A DNA stretch of 25,078 bases from a virus: the IMG/VR virus record IMGVR_UViG_3300010883_000424, positions 1-25,078 of that record, one strand, 5' to 3'. A program made the translations under genes and the position numbers. The notes under the pieces are model-generated. The model made no database searches and was not told the DNA's origin. It saw nothing but the letters and a program-made list of their open reading frames with translations. Of this stretch, positions 6,023 to 11,727 are shown piece after piece (the stretch's first letter is position 1; every line of letters begins with the position of its first letter).

Positions 6023-6952
6023 ATGCCTGTAAAGATACACAACAAAGAATATAAAACGGTTGCGGAGAGAATAGTTGAGTTCTATGCCAAATACGGAGGA
6101 AGCAACGAGACATCAATACATACTGAAATACTAAAAGACGAAGATAGCCTAGTACAAGTTAGGGCTACTATTTCAGTAAATATAGAAGACGTTCAAGTTC
6201 TGTATGGAACCGGACACGCTGAAGAAGACAGACGACAGGGAATGATTAATAAGACATCAGCCCTAGAGAACGCTGAAACATCCGCAATCGGAAGAGCATT
6301 AGCTAGTATTGGACTAGGCGGTGAAGAGTTTGCATCGGCAGATGAATTAGTTCAGGCTCTTGCTAACCAAAAAAGTACAGCCGCCAAGAAACCTAGCACC
6401 GCTGTCACGACGAACAGTTCAGCCAGCAGCGAGAAAAATGCTAGCACAATTAACTTCGGAAAACACAAAGGAAAACCATACAACAAGATTCCTATTCAAT
6501 ATCTAGAGTGGCTGACAGGGAGACCCGACACAGACCAAGAGACTATGGAACTTGCGAAGGCAGAAATCTCAGTAAGAAATTCAATAGGCATTGGGAATCT
6601 CACACCGCCTGATGATAAAGATGTCAAAGCCAACGATTCTTGGGAAGTGGATGAAAAAATCTTCAGCAAGGTTGCAAAGACAGAAGAAAAACCAAAAAGC
6701 CAAACACCAAAGACGATAGAAAAAAAACAACAAAGCGTCAATGAAATGGTTGCTAGCATAGGTAACGGAGTAGCTCCTGAGTCTCCGGTTATTTCTGAGT
6801 CTCCGGTTGCTGATACTCCTTTGTCTCTAGAAAGAAGAAGAAGAGATGTTGCCAATGAACTTACTATTCTATCTCAAGTCTTAGGAATGGAGAAGTTCCA
6901 AGAAATCAAGACTAGGGAAGTTGGAGCAAGGGATTCGCTCAATGCGAACTAG
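6023..6952 (+). CDS. Single-strand DNA annealing protein (ERF/Sak-type) with DUF3820-like motif
   Basis: 309 aa. Residues about 10-112 carry the ERF/RAD52-like core with E-N-A-E-T-S-A-I-G-R-A-L (82-93) and the following GLGG. A Thr/Ser/Ala linker leads to INFGKHKGKPYNKIP and YLEWL (about 143-164), a motif also found at the ends of phage exonuclease-type proteins (DUF3820). A low-complexity region follows and the end is unusual (see 6979-7083). The protein would anneal complementary single strands during phage recombination, working with the Gam-like neighbour. GGAG precedes the ATG, one base after the previous stop. Confidence 0.8.
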   Translation: MPVKIHNKEYKTVAERIVEFYAKYGGSNETSIHTEILKDEDSLVQVRATISVNIEDVQVLYGTGHAEEDRRQGMINKTSALENAETSAIGRALASIGLGGEEFASADELVQALANQKSTAAKKPSTAVTTNSSASSEKNASTINFGKHKGKPYNKIPIQYLEWLTGRPDTDQETMELAKAEISVRNSIGIGNLTPPDDKDVKANDSWEVDEKIFSKVAKTEEKPKSQTPKTIEKKQQSVNEMVASIGNGVAPESPVISESPVADTPLSLERRRRDVANELTILSQVLGMEKFQEIKTREVGARDSLNAN

Positions 6953-6978
6953 ATGAGTTAGAGAAGTTGAAAGAGATA

Positions 6979-7083
6979 ATGGACGGCTCTATCCCAACAA
7001 AAACCAAAAAGTCCATTGAAAAACAAGAAGAACTGCTAAATAAAGTTGTCGAAACTTTTGACGGTCAGATTCTTAGCAAATAA
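6979..7083 (+). CDS. 34-aa ORF or frameshifted tail of the annealing protein
   Basis: After the annealing-protein stop at 6950-6952, the -1 frame stays open to TAA 7081-7083. It encodes a protein-like charged helix (DELEKLKEIMDGSIP then KKSIEKQEELLNKVVE). The frame opens upstream inside the annealing gene (after a stop near 6915), overlapping it by about 38 bases. Either it is an independent gene starting at ATG 6979, or the original C-terminus split by a one-base indel, or expressed by frameshifting. I see no canonical slippery heptamer. The TAA overlaps a following ATG (TAATG). Confidence 0.4.
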   Translation: MDGSIPTKTKKSIEKQEELLNKVVETFDGQILSK

Positions 7084-7127
7084 TGACAAGTAATAATTAT
7101 TGGTTTCATAGTGAAGGAGAATACATA

Positions 7128-7352
7128 ATGAATCAAAAAAGCAAGAAGGATAAAATCAGAAATTGGCTAGAGGAAGGTAGGTCTATAACGCCTAAAGATG
7201 CTTATGAGATGTTTGGCTCGATGAGGTTAGCCTCAATTATCCACGACTTAAAAGCAGATGGATACACATTTAACACCGAGTATGTGAGAAAGGGAAACTC
7301 TAAGTATGCTAAGTATTCTTTAGTAATCCCATCAACCCTGTTCGGTTCTTGA
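7128..7352 (+). CDS. Phage helix-turn-helix protein
   Basis: I choose ATG 7128, giving 74 aa, because GAAGGAGA lies 8 bases ahead; an in-frame ATG at 7083 overlapping the previous stop is possible but lacks a good site. The product is a winged-helix-like domain: KDKIRNWLEEG, then SITPKDAYEMFGSMRLASII and HDLKADGYTF, then a basic beta wing with KYAKYSL. This matches small phage HTH proteins found in replication clusters. Probably DNA-binding; the target is unknown. Confidence 0.7.
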   Translation: MNQKSKKDKIRNWLEEGRSITPKDAYEMFGSMRLASIIHDLKADGYTFNTEYVRKGNSKYAKYSLVIPSTLFGS

Positions 7353-7353
7353 T

Positions 7354-7674
7354 ATGACTCATCCATCAAAAAGGAAAGGTAATCGTGTTGAGAATCTAGT
7401 AAAGGATATCTTTATAGGTCACGGATTTAAGTCAATCCGTGCCTATGCTAGCAACGGTTTAGCTCTGGGGGAACACGAGGAGTGCGACCTAACTGCTGAA
7501 ATGTTTGGTCACAAATGGCGATTTCAAATAAAAGCTAGGAAGGTAATAGCCAAGTGGATTAAACCTAATATGGAAAACGTGGATGCTCAAATTATCAAGC
7601 AAGATAGGGAAGAGCCATTGATAGTAATGCCATTAAGCAGATTTATAGAGGAGTTGAGAAATGCCCGACAATAA
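7354..7674 (+). CDS. PD-(D/E)XK nuclease, Holliday-junction-resolvase-like
   Basis: 106 aa. N-terminal KRKGNRVENLVKDIF (G9-N10-R11-x-E13) and a following GF-x-S-I-R-A-Y-A-S match phage and archaeal Hjc-like resolvases. The expected metal-binding pattern is E13, D45 (EECDLTAE) and a final E/Q-x-K, here Q58-I59-K60 followed by AR. Q at that site deviates from the usual E. The family resolves branched DNA during recombination, fitting a place after Gam, annealing and HTH genes. The start is coupled to the previous stop (TGATATG) with no strong ribosome binding site, and the end overlaps the next gene by 14 bases. Confidence 0.65.
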   Translation: MTHPSKRKGNRVENLVKDIFIGHGFKSIRAYASNGLALGEHEECDLTAEMFGHKWRFQIKARKVIAKWIKPNMENVDAQIIKQDREEPLIVMPLSRFIEELRNARQ

Positions 7675-8530
7675 GCCCCCGGCTTTTATGTTTTATGCCG
7701 GAGATTTCTTATCGAGCATAGATGTTGCTTTTATGGATATGGAGTTGAGAGGTGTTTACATAACTCTGTTAGCATACTCTTGGCTAGAGAACGGGATACC
7801 AAATGAAGACAGGAAATTAAAAGTTATCTTACAATGTAGTGACGAGGACACTTACTCAAGGTATAAATCTGAGGTTATAGATGCTTGTTTTAAGCTAGAA
7901 AAAAATACTTGGAGACAACCAAGACAGGAAAGAGAAAGAGCCAAGCAACAAGAAAGAAAGGATGCTCACATTAAAGCCGGAAAAATGAGTCAAGATTTAA
8001 GGAGAGCAAGAGAAAATAAAAGGGGAAAAGGAGCATTATTGCGTGTGAGTAAAGGGAGCAACGCTCTAGAGTTGGAAAGAGAAGTAGAATTTGAAACTGA
8101 ATTTTGGAAAGCGTATCCTAGAAAAACAGGAAAGAAGAAAACAAAAGCACTATATAATAAAATAAGAAAAAGCACAAGCAAGGAAGACGTAATAAATGGA
8201 TTAAAAAACCACATAAAAGGTTGTTGGAGTGGGAAAGAAATTGAATTTATACCATATCCAATGACTTGGCTAAATGGGGAATGTTGGAATGATGATGCTA
8301 GCAATATATCTGGTGAGGTCACAAAGGTGATTAAGAGAACTTTTGTGAAGGTTTGCCCCGTCTGTGGAGCAACTAAGGATGGATGCGACAAGAACTCTGT
8401 CGATGTTTGCCGTAGGCACAAACCTAGCTTTGATATGTTTTCAGAGAATAAAGTGCTAATGGACGATGATTTACTAATGATTAATGGCATACGTTTAGAT
8501 TTAGGTTTGGAATTAGTAGGAGAAAAGTAA
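7661..8530 (+). CDS. Phage replication initiation-like protein (DUF1376 domain)
   Basis: 289 aa. The N-terminal ~80 residues match DUF1376: P-A-F-M-F-Y-A-G-D-F-L (7-17), ELRGVYITLLAYSW and a G-I-P segment. A basic helical linker (85-125) follows. The C-terminal part has the FWKAYPRKTGKKK and PYPMTWLNGECW motifs (149-161, 198-209) common in phage O-like and DnaD-like replication proteins. A probable zinc knuckle (C232, C235, C242, C250) lies near the end. It likely recruits the replication helicase to an origin; no helicase is encoded within the window. GAGGAG precedes the ATG. Confidence 0.7.
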   Translation: MPDNKPPAFMFYAGDFLSSIDVAFMDMELRGVYITLLAYSWLENGIPNEDRKLKVILQCSDEDTYSRYKSEVIDACFKLEKNTWRQPRQERERAKQQERKDAHIKAGKMSQDLRRARENKRGKGALLRVSKGSNALELEREVEFETEFWKAYPRKTGKKKTKALYNKIRKSTSKEDVINGLKNHIKGCWSGKEIEFIPYPMTWLNGECWNDDASNISGEVTKVIKRTFVKVCPVCGATKDGCDKNSVDVCRRHKPSFDMFSENKVLMDDDLLMINGIRLDLGLELVGEK

Positions 8531-8544
8531 TAAATTTAACAGAA

Positions 8545-8614
8545 CACCCTTAGTATAAATTGGGGTGACAAATGAACAGAGAGCTAGTTTGGTTTGGCTA
8601 TTAGTCTAGTTCTC
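8545..8614 (+). ncRNA. Two adjacent RNA hairpins after the DUF1376 gene
   Basis: Hairpin 1: CACCCT (8545-8550) with GGGGTG (8562-8567), one U-G pair. Hairpin 2: GAGAGCTAG (8579-8587) with CTAGTTCTC (8606-8614), 9 pairs including a G-U that only forms in plus-strand RNA, around an 18-base loop. Between them lies GGGGTGACAAATG, which could start a 10-codon leader peptide (8572-8604). Untranslated RNA or leader of the gene at 8723; exact function unknown. Confidence 0.4.
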
Positions 8615-8619
8615 AAAAA

Positions 8620-8700
8620 TAAGCGCAAAAGAGAGAAATCTCGATGGTGGATTATTTGGTTATTCTCCAAATTACCCATTTTTATTCACCATCACGCTTA
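8620..8700 (+). ncRNA. Candidate structured RNA, branched, with GAAA tetraloop
   Basis: Nested stems are visible: P1 TAAGCG (8620-8625) with CGCTTA (8695-8700); P2 GAGA-GAAA-TCTC (8631-8642), a GNRA-capped hairpin; P3 GATGGTGGAT (8643-8652) with ATTCACCATC (8684-8693), one G-U; and P4 ATTTGG (8654-8659) with CCAAAT (8667-8672). The stems together use most of 81 bases, which is unlikely by chance. It ends 22 bases before the ATG at 8723, so it could be a cis-regulatory element or a separate small RNA. It does not match a riboswitch class I can recognise. Confidence 0.5.
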
Positions 8701-8722
8701 TAACCTATAGACGGAGAGAAAT

Positions 8723-9190
8723 ATGGCAACAAAAAAAGAAGTAACCGCCCTGAAAGAGAAATATTATGAGGGGAAGAAGGAAGTAAATCGCCTGAATGAG
8801 CAGTTAAATCATCTTGGTGGTCATTTAAAAAATGTAATTTTTCATATAGATGAAATATACGCTAAATTACTCGTTGAATCTGACGATGCAAAGAGGAACA
8901 GGAATTATAGTAAAAAAGACCTTATTCGCAAGATTAAAGGCATTGTAGACTATTCTATTAGATGGATTGGTGTACCAAAGAAACAAGTCTATCAATGGAA
9001 CCCATTGGATTTATATAAAAACTATGATTGGTGGGAAGAGAAAAAAGAAGACAGATATTTCGTAGGAAAAGAAATACTAGATTCAATATACCCAAATGAA
9101 AAAGAACTAAAAGAAATTTTAGACGGAAGCGGCATTAGTGAGGACGAGCTAAAGACACCGGACTTGGCAGATGCTAGCACGAAAAAATGA
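8723..9190 (+). CDS. Unrecognised coiled-coil protein flanked by structured RNA
   Basis: 155 aa, ATG with GGAGAG 5 bases upstream. Residues 3-60 are a charged coiled coil (KKEVTALKEKYYEGKKEVNR). The middle is aromatic and basic (SIRWIGVPKKQVYQW, KNYDWWEEKKED) and the tail acidic (about 128-150). No family is recognised. It is the last gene of the left plus-strand operon and is bracketed by candidate structured RNAs (8545-8700 and 9204-9386), which suggests a link such as an RNA-binding partner or autoregulation. That link is positional inference only. One TGCTAGCA site lies near its 3' end. Confidence 0.65.
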   Translation: MATKKEVTALKEKYYEGKKEVNRLNEQLNHLGGHLKNVIFHIDEIYAKLLVESDDAKRNRNYSKKDLIRKIKGIVDYSIRWIGVPKKQVYQWNPLDLYKNYDWWEEKKEDRYFVGKEILDSIYPNEKELKEILDGSGISEDELKTPDLADASTKK

Positions 9191-9203
9191 AATCACATAG
9201 CTC

Positions 9204-9291
9204 AAGGTGAAGTAGCCGAAACAAATCGCCCTTCGCATTTCAACTCCGCATTAATCAATAGGGGGGCTTGATAAGTAGGTTATTTCACCTT
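9204..9291 (+). ncRNA. Candidate structured RNA B, 14-bp closing stem
   Basis: AAGGTGAAGTAGCC (9204-9217) pairs with GGTTATTTCACCTT (9278-9291) over 14 bp, including two G-U pairs that would be A-C mismatches in the opposite strand. The fold is therefore specific to plus-strand RNA. Inside, ATCAA and TTGAT form a small hairpin around a G-run loop (about 9254-9272). No ORF of note occupies it. It starts 14 bases after the stop of the preceding gene. Likely a 3' untranslated or processed RNA; no known class recognised. Confidence 0.55.
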
Positions 9292-9301
9292 AATATTTAG
9301 A

Positions 9302-9386
9302 TAGACACTAGGGAATATATATTGTAAAGTCGTTTCGTCGGCTCACAACTACCTCGGTTTACTCGCCAATTATTTCTTAGTGTCTA
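9302..9386 (+). ncRNA. Candidate structured RNA C, 16-bp closing stem
   Basis: TAGACACTAGGGAATA (9302-9317) pairs with TATTTCTTAGTGTCTA (9371-9386) over 16 bp with two G-U pairs, again only valid in plus-strand RNA. ATTG/CAAT and TAAA/TTTA can continue the helix inward with bulges. It is 85 bases long, nearly the size of element B (88), with only 10 bases between them, so the two look like a tandem pair of similar architecture but unrelated sequence. The convergent terminator follows 25 bases later. Confidence 0.55.
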
Positions 9387-9410
9387 CATCCTATCCCAAT
9401 AGGCAAAAAA

Positions 9411-9437
9411 AAAGGGGGAGCATTTTGCTCCCCCTTT
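9411..9437. terminator. Convergent intrinsic terminator
   Basis: AAAGGGGGAGC (9411-9421) and GCTCCCCCTTT (9427-9437) form a perfect 11-bp stem with a 5-base loop. On the minus strand it is followed by an uninterrupted U-run (the A-run at 9405-9413 on plus), a strong rho-independent terminator for the leftward operon. On the plus strand the tail is only TTTCTCC, so termination of the rightward operon is weaker. It sits between the two convergent gene blocks. Confidence 0.85.
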
Positions 9438-9459
9438 CTCCGTTATCTAGGTAGTCAGA

Positions 9460-9597
9460 CTAACCACTTCTTTTTATTGCTTGAATTGTAACCGAAACCA
9501 CAACTGCCATTATCCCTATGGCTATTGACCAAATTAGGAACCCTACTCCCAATGCTAGCACTTGAACTATCCAACCTGCTACGTCTAGAATTATCAT
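9460..9597 (-). CDS. 45-aa hydrophobic membrane protein
   Basis: Last gene of the minus operon. Its ATG overlaps the preceding TAA (TAATG). The product starts MIILDVAGWIVQVLALGVGF and is hydrophobic almost throughout (about residues 8-40), ending in KRSG: one long or two short transmembrane helices. A different frame over the same bases is also open but is polar and serine-rich with no ribosome binding site, so I prefer this one. Function unknown; small toxins or membrane modulators of early phage operons have this form. A TGCTAGCA site falls in its codons. Confidence 0.6.
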   Translation of the reverse strand: MIILDVAGWIVQVLALGVGFLIWSIAIGIMAVVVSVTIQAIKRSG

Positions 9598-9842
9598 TAT
9601 TCATCCCTTTTTTGTTCTGTATCTTTATCTTCAAATAAATCATCACAATTATTCAATATGGTTTCACTTAATTGTTCGTGACTCACGCACCAATCCATTT
9701 CTTCTTCAGCTATGCCAACTTGTTCTTCCCACGATATTTCTTTAATATCTATTGGAGACATTTCTTCATCCCACCAAGCTATAATAATTTCTTCATTACT
9801 ATCATAGAGAGAAAGTTTTTTAATAGCATCTTTAATTTTCAT
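9597..9842 (-). CDS. Acidic small protein, unrecognised
   Basis: 81 aa from ATG 9842, chosen because AAGGAG lies 8 bases upstream; the longer open frame upstream lacks a site. The product begins MKIKDAIKKLSLYDSNEEII and becomes very acidic (AWWDEEMSPIDIKEISWEEQ, CDDLFEDKDTEQKRDE). A DNA-mimic or protein-binding role is conceivable from charge alone. Overlaps the upstream gene by 11 bases and the downstream gene by the TAATG junction. Confidence 0.65.
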   Translation of the reverse strand: MKIKDAIKKLSLYDSNEEIIIAWWDEEMSPIDIKEISWEEQVGIAEEEMDWCVSHEQLSETILNNCDDLFEDKDTEQKRDE

Positions 9843-10029
9843 CTCTGTACTCCTTATAAAGTTTTTTGTAATTATATTTGTTATGAATATCCCATCTATC
9901 ATATTGAGCAGATAGCTTTTTAAGTCTTTGATGCGCCTTTCCCCCTTTTTTTATTTTTCCTTTTTCTAATAATTGTTCATAAAAACTTACTAATAAAGAT
10001 GTTTTCATTTTATAATTTGTCTTAGCCAT
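9832..10029 (-). CDS. Small basic helical protein, unrecognised
   Basis: 65 aa, ATG with AAAGGA about 8-9 bases upstream. Rich in Lys and Tyr (KGKIKKGGKAHQRLKKL, YNYKKLYKEYRDEN), helical and strongly basic, so nucleic-acid or ribosome contact is plausible. It follows a 62-base three-way-junction-like structure in the leader (10047-10108). No family recognised. Confidence 0.6.
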   Translation of the reverse strand: MAKTNYKMKTSLLVSFYEQLLEKGKIKKGGKAHQRLKKLSAQYDRWDIHNKYNYKKLYKEYRDEN

Positions 10030-10046
10030 AGTTATTATCCTTTCTT

Positions 10047-10108
10047 ACAGGGAGAGAGGTCTGACCTTTTTCACAAGACTAATGCACATATCTTGCTACT
10101 CTCCCTGT
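10047..10108 (-). ncRNA. Candidate three-way-junction RNA in the minus transcript
   Basis: In minus-strand RNA, ACAGGGAGAG and CTCTCCCTGT (plus coordinates 10099-10108 and 10047-10056) form a perfect 10-bp closing stem. Inside are two hairpins, CAAGA/TCTTG around a 12-base loop and AGGT-CAG-ACCT, giving a compact three-way junction of 62 bases. It lies between the PC4 gene and the small basic gene. It could be a regulatory leader, processing site or small RNA. No hammerhead core sequence is present. Confidence 0.4.
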
Positions 10109-10124
10109 TACATATTAGTTATGC

Positions 10125-10364
10125 TTAATCAGTTCCCTTGATTGCCTCGGCAAGAGCATTGATTCCCTTAGCCATAGCCTCGATTGATGTTCTTGGAAAA
10201 GCCACACCTTTTTTAGTAGGAATCATTTTACCGTCTTCTAGCTTAATCCAAGTCCTAATTTGGGCTAGTTGCTTACCGCCTAATTCGTCAAGGGTGAATC
10301 TGATTTCTGAATTAGATTTTTCATTTGGTTTATGTACTGCTACTACGTTGTTGTCGTCGTTCAT
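10125..10364 (-). CDS. PC4/p15-like ssDNA-binding transcription cofactor
   Basis: 79 aa. The PC4 (transcriptional coactivator p15) domain spans about residues 20-72. IRFTLDELGGKQLAQIRTWI gives the beta strands, and G-K-M-I-P-T-K-K-G-V-A-F-P (45-57) is the diagnostic beta-ridge that holds ssDNA, followed by the dimerisation helix (EAMAKGINALAEAI). Such proteins bind single-stranded DNA at promoters or replication forks, and phage versions are known. ACAGGAG lies about 9 bases ahead of the ATG. A terminator-like hairpin stands between it and the gene upstream. Confidence 0.8.
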   Translation of the reverse strand: MNDDNNVVAVHKPNEKSNSEIRFTLDELGGKQLAQIRTWIKLEDGKMIPTKKGVAFPRTSIEAMAKGINALAEAIKGTD

Positions 10365-10406
10365 AACGATAACTCCTGTTTGTTTACTCGTTTAAAAAAA
10401 TTATTG

Positions 10407-10451
10407 CTTGGCATATCAAGAACAATATGATAACAAGTGCTAAGTGCCAAG
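10407..10451 (-). terminator. Hairpin with U-run, possible internal terminator or attenuator
   Basis: CTTGGCA (10407-10413) and TGCCAAG (10445-10451) close a stem, with TATCA/TGATA (10414-10418, 10428-10432) stacked directly inside. On the minus strand the stem is followed by CAATAA and then seven U residues. The spacing between stem and U-run is longer than ideal, so partial termination after the gene at 10457 is likely, which would lower downstream expression. Confidence 0.45.
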
Positions 10452-10456
10452 TCACT

Positions 10457-10978
10457 CTACGCCTCTGCTCCACTAGAGAACCCTGTGGTGATGTCTCCAT
10501 CACCGAAGTCATTGATGAATTTTTTCATATCTGACTCGTCAATATCAGCATTTACACCCATACCAATTCCATCTTCTGTCTCGAAGATATCAACACCGTC
10601 GGGAATTATGTCAGCACTCTTACACATAGATGTCAAAGAAAGAGACATCCCTAGAACCGTTCCGAGGCTCCTGTCGTGTTGTTCGTTGTTGAAGTATGCT
10701 AGCATCATCATAGCGTCCTTTCTGCTTAGACACTCTTTACTTACTAATGCTCTGATACAATTACACAAACTATCCATTATGTCTCCAATAATTGCCGACA
10801 TATAAGCATTCATTTTCCCATCACCTTTTATATATTTTTTCATCTCGTCACTATACTCTTCAAAATCTTCATAGCTACCGAAGATATCTCTTGGATTTGG
10901 TGCATCTGATTCGATGGTTCTTCTACGGGCATCATTTAGTTTATCTTGTGTCAGGTATTTTGATTTTGCTTTGGGCAT
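10457..10978 (-). CDS. Unrecognised 173-aa protein
   Basis: ATG with AGGAGA right ahead (TAGGAGAGAATG, where the TAG is the previous stop). The product has a basic N-terminus (MPKAKSKYLTQDKLNDARRR), an alpha-helical middle (MNAYMSAIIGDIMDSLCNCI and KDAMMMLAYFNN) and an acidic C-terminus with ETEDGIGMGVNADIDESDM. No family or catalytic motif is recognised. Gene order (directly after the 149-aa protein) suggests co-translation. One TGCTAGCA site is in its codons. Confidence 0.7.
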   Translation of the reverse strand: MPKAKSKYLTQDKLNDARRRTIESDAPNPRDIFGSYEDFEEYSDEMKKYIKGDGKMNAYMSAIIGDIMDSLCNCIRALVSKECLSRKDAMMMLAYFNNEQHDRSLGTVLGMSLSLTSMCKSADIIPDGVDIFETEDGIGMGVNADIDESDMKKFINDFGDGDITTGFSSGAEA

Positions 10979-10986
10979 TCTCTCTC

Positions 10987-11436
10987 CTAGTTAGCTTGTT
11001 CGTTTTTGTTCATAGCGATTGCTATCATTTTATTTAATTTTTTTAACTGATTTCTGATTTTTAATCCACCCTTCTTCCTGTTATATTTTTCAATAATATT
11101 ATATCTGTCTTGTTTGGTTGGTGGGGTTGGATTTGTGGGGTAGCCGTTGGTCACATCAACTAAATCCACCGCTAGAGACTCTATTTCCGTTGCTAATATT
11201 CTTAATTCGTCGTTGTCCATTGGGTAATATTCCAATGGGTCGGGAAGTCCCTTCGTTCCCAACCCCTTACTTAGCGAGAGAGTAGCTAAAATTGATTTTG
11301 TGGTATCTATCATATCAATAACTTGACCGAGTGATTCAAATAAATTTACTTCTAAAAAATCTCTTGGGAATTGGTCAGAGAAATCTGTCTCCGTTGCCCT
11401 GTTCGATGCTCTAACTTTGTCGTTCATAAAATCCAT
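10987..11436 (-). CDS. Unrecognised 149-aa protein
   Basis: ATG with GGGAG upstream. The first half is helical and hydrophobic in heptads (FLEVNLFESLGQVIDMIDTT, ATEIESLAVDLVDVTNG), then a proline-rich hinge (PTNPTPPTKQD) and a basic C-terminal helix (NRKKGGLKIRNQLKKLNK). The basic end suggests nucleic-acid contact. It is the first gene after the non-coding stretch 11437-11612 that holds a candidate promoter. No family recognised. Confidence 0.7.
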   Translation of the reverse strand: MDFMNDKVRASNRATETDFSDQFPRDFLEVNLFESLGQVIDMIDTTKSILATLSLSKGLGTKGLPDPLEYYPMDNDELRILATEIESLAVDLVDVTNGYPTNPTPPTKQDRYNIIEKYNRKKGGLKIRNQLKKLNKMIAIAMNKNEQAN

Positions 11437-11466
11437 TTCGTCGGCTCCCTTTTTAATATTGTTTTC

Positions 11467-11503
11467 TTTATTTTACCTTTCACTTTGTTCAAGGTAAAAT
11501 AAA
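11467..11503 (-). promoter_or_regulatory. Perfect 13-bp inverted repeat in an AT-rich leader
   Basis: TTTATTTTACCTT (11467-11479) and AAGGTAAAATAAA (11491-11503) are perfect inverted repeats around 11 bases, about 30 bases upstream of the 149-aa gene's ATG and downstream of a possible -10. It may be an operator, an mRNA-stabilising hairpin or a weak terminator. The remainder of 11437-11612 is AT-rich and I see no convincing gene in it. Confidence 0.5.
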
Positions 11504-11525
11504 TAAAACTATATTATTAACTAAT

Positions 11526-11552
11526 ATTATACATAAATAACTTAAATAGCAA
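11526..11552 (-). promoter_or_regulatory. Candidate internal promoter of the minus operon
   Basis: On the minus strand TTGCTA (plus 11547-11552) and a perfect TATAAT (11526-11531) are separated by 15 bases, slightly short of the optimum. Transcripts would begin near 11520 and cover the genes from 11436 leftward, with the 13-bp inverted repeat in the leader. Inference from consensus only. Confidence 0.35.
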
Positions 11553-11612
11553 TAGCTATCTTTGCTTGTCAGTATTGGTTTCTCCTTAGCTTTACTAAGC
11601 ATAATATTTGTA

Positions 11613-11723
11613 TTACTCAAGGTTTTGGAATGGGTTAAACGGTGCTAGCACGTTGATTTTAGGAGGGGCGGGAACACCACGAGATTCCTCAAGTGATGTT
11701 CCCTTGTCGAGAGAGAGCGACAT
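11613..11723 (-). CDS. 36-aa proline-containing miniprotein
   Basis: ATG 5 bases after the upstream TAG, with AAAGAGAT as a weak ribosome binding site. The product starts MSLSLDKGTSLEESRGVPAP and ends in an aromatic/proline segment (VLAPFNPFQNLE). It carries a TGCTAGCA site in codons for Val-Leu-Ala. It is the end of the upper half of the operon, before the promoter-like gap. It may be a short functional peptide or only a fortuitous ORF; no family recognised. Confidence 0.4.
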   Translation of the reverse strand: MSLSLDKGTSLEESRGVPAPPKINVLAPFNPFQNLE

Positions 11724-11727
11724 AAAT

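Noticed and set aside
6496-6855. Antisense open frame under the annealing protein gene
   Set aside because: Serine-rich shadow with no ribosome binding site, under a confident gene.
7990-8490. Long antisense open frame (166 codons) under the DUF1376 gene
   Set aside because: The sense strand encodes a recognised domain with a ribosome binding site. The antisense frame is Ser/Leu/Phe-rich shadow sequence.
8572-8604. Ten-codon leader peptide with GGGGTG ahead
   Set aside because: Too short to support as a gene; noted only within the RNA region.
8620-8700. Hammerhead-type ribozyme or tRNA
   Set aside because: No CUGAUGA/GAAA core and no T-arm or anticodon arrangement. The closing stems in this and the 9204-9386 elements do not match a cloverleaf.
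9455-9646. Alternative minus-strand 63-codon frame over the 45-aa membrane gene
   Set aside because: Polar, serine-rich product and no coupling. The overlapping frame gives a coherent membrane helix and a TAATG junction.
11502-11603. Possible 37-codon minus ORF in the AT-rich gap
   Set aside because: The product looks like random AT-rich translation, it runs through the promoter-like region, and it shares no coupling with neighbours.
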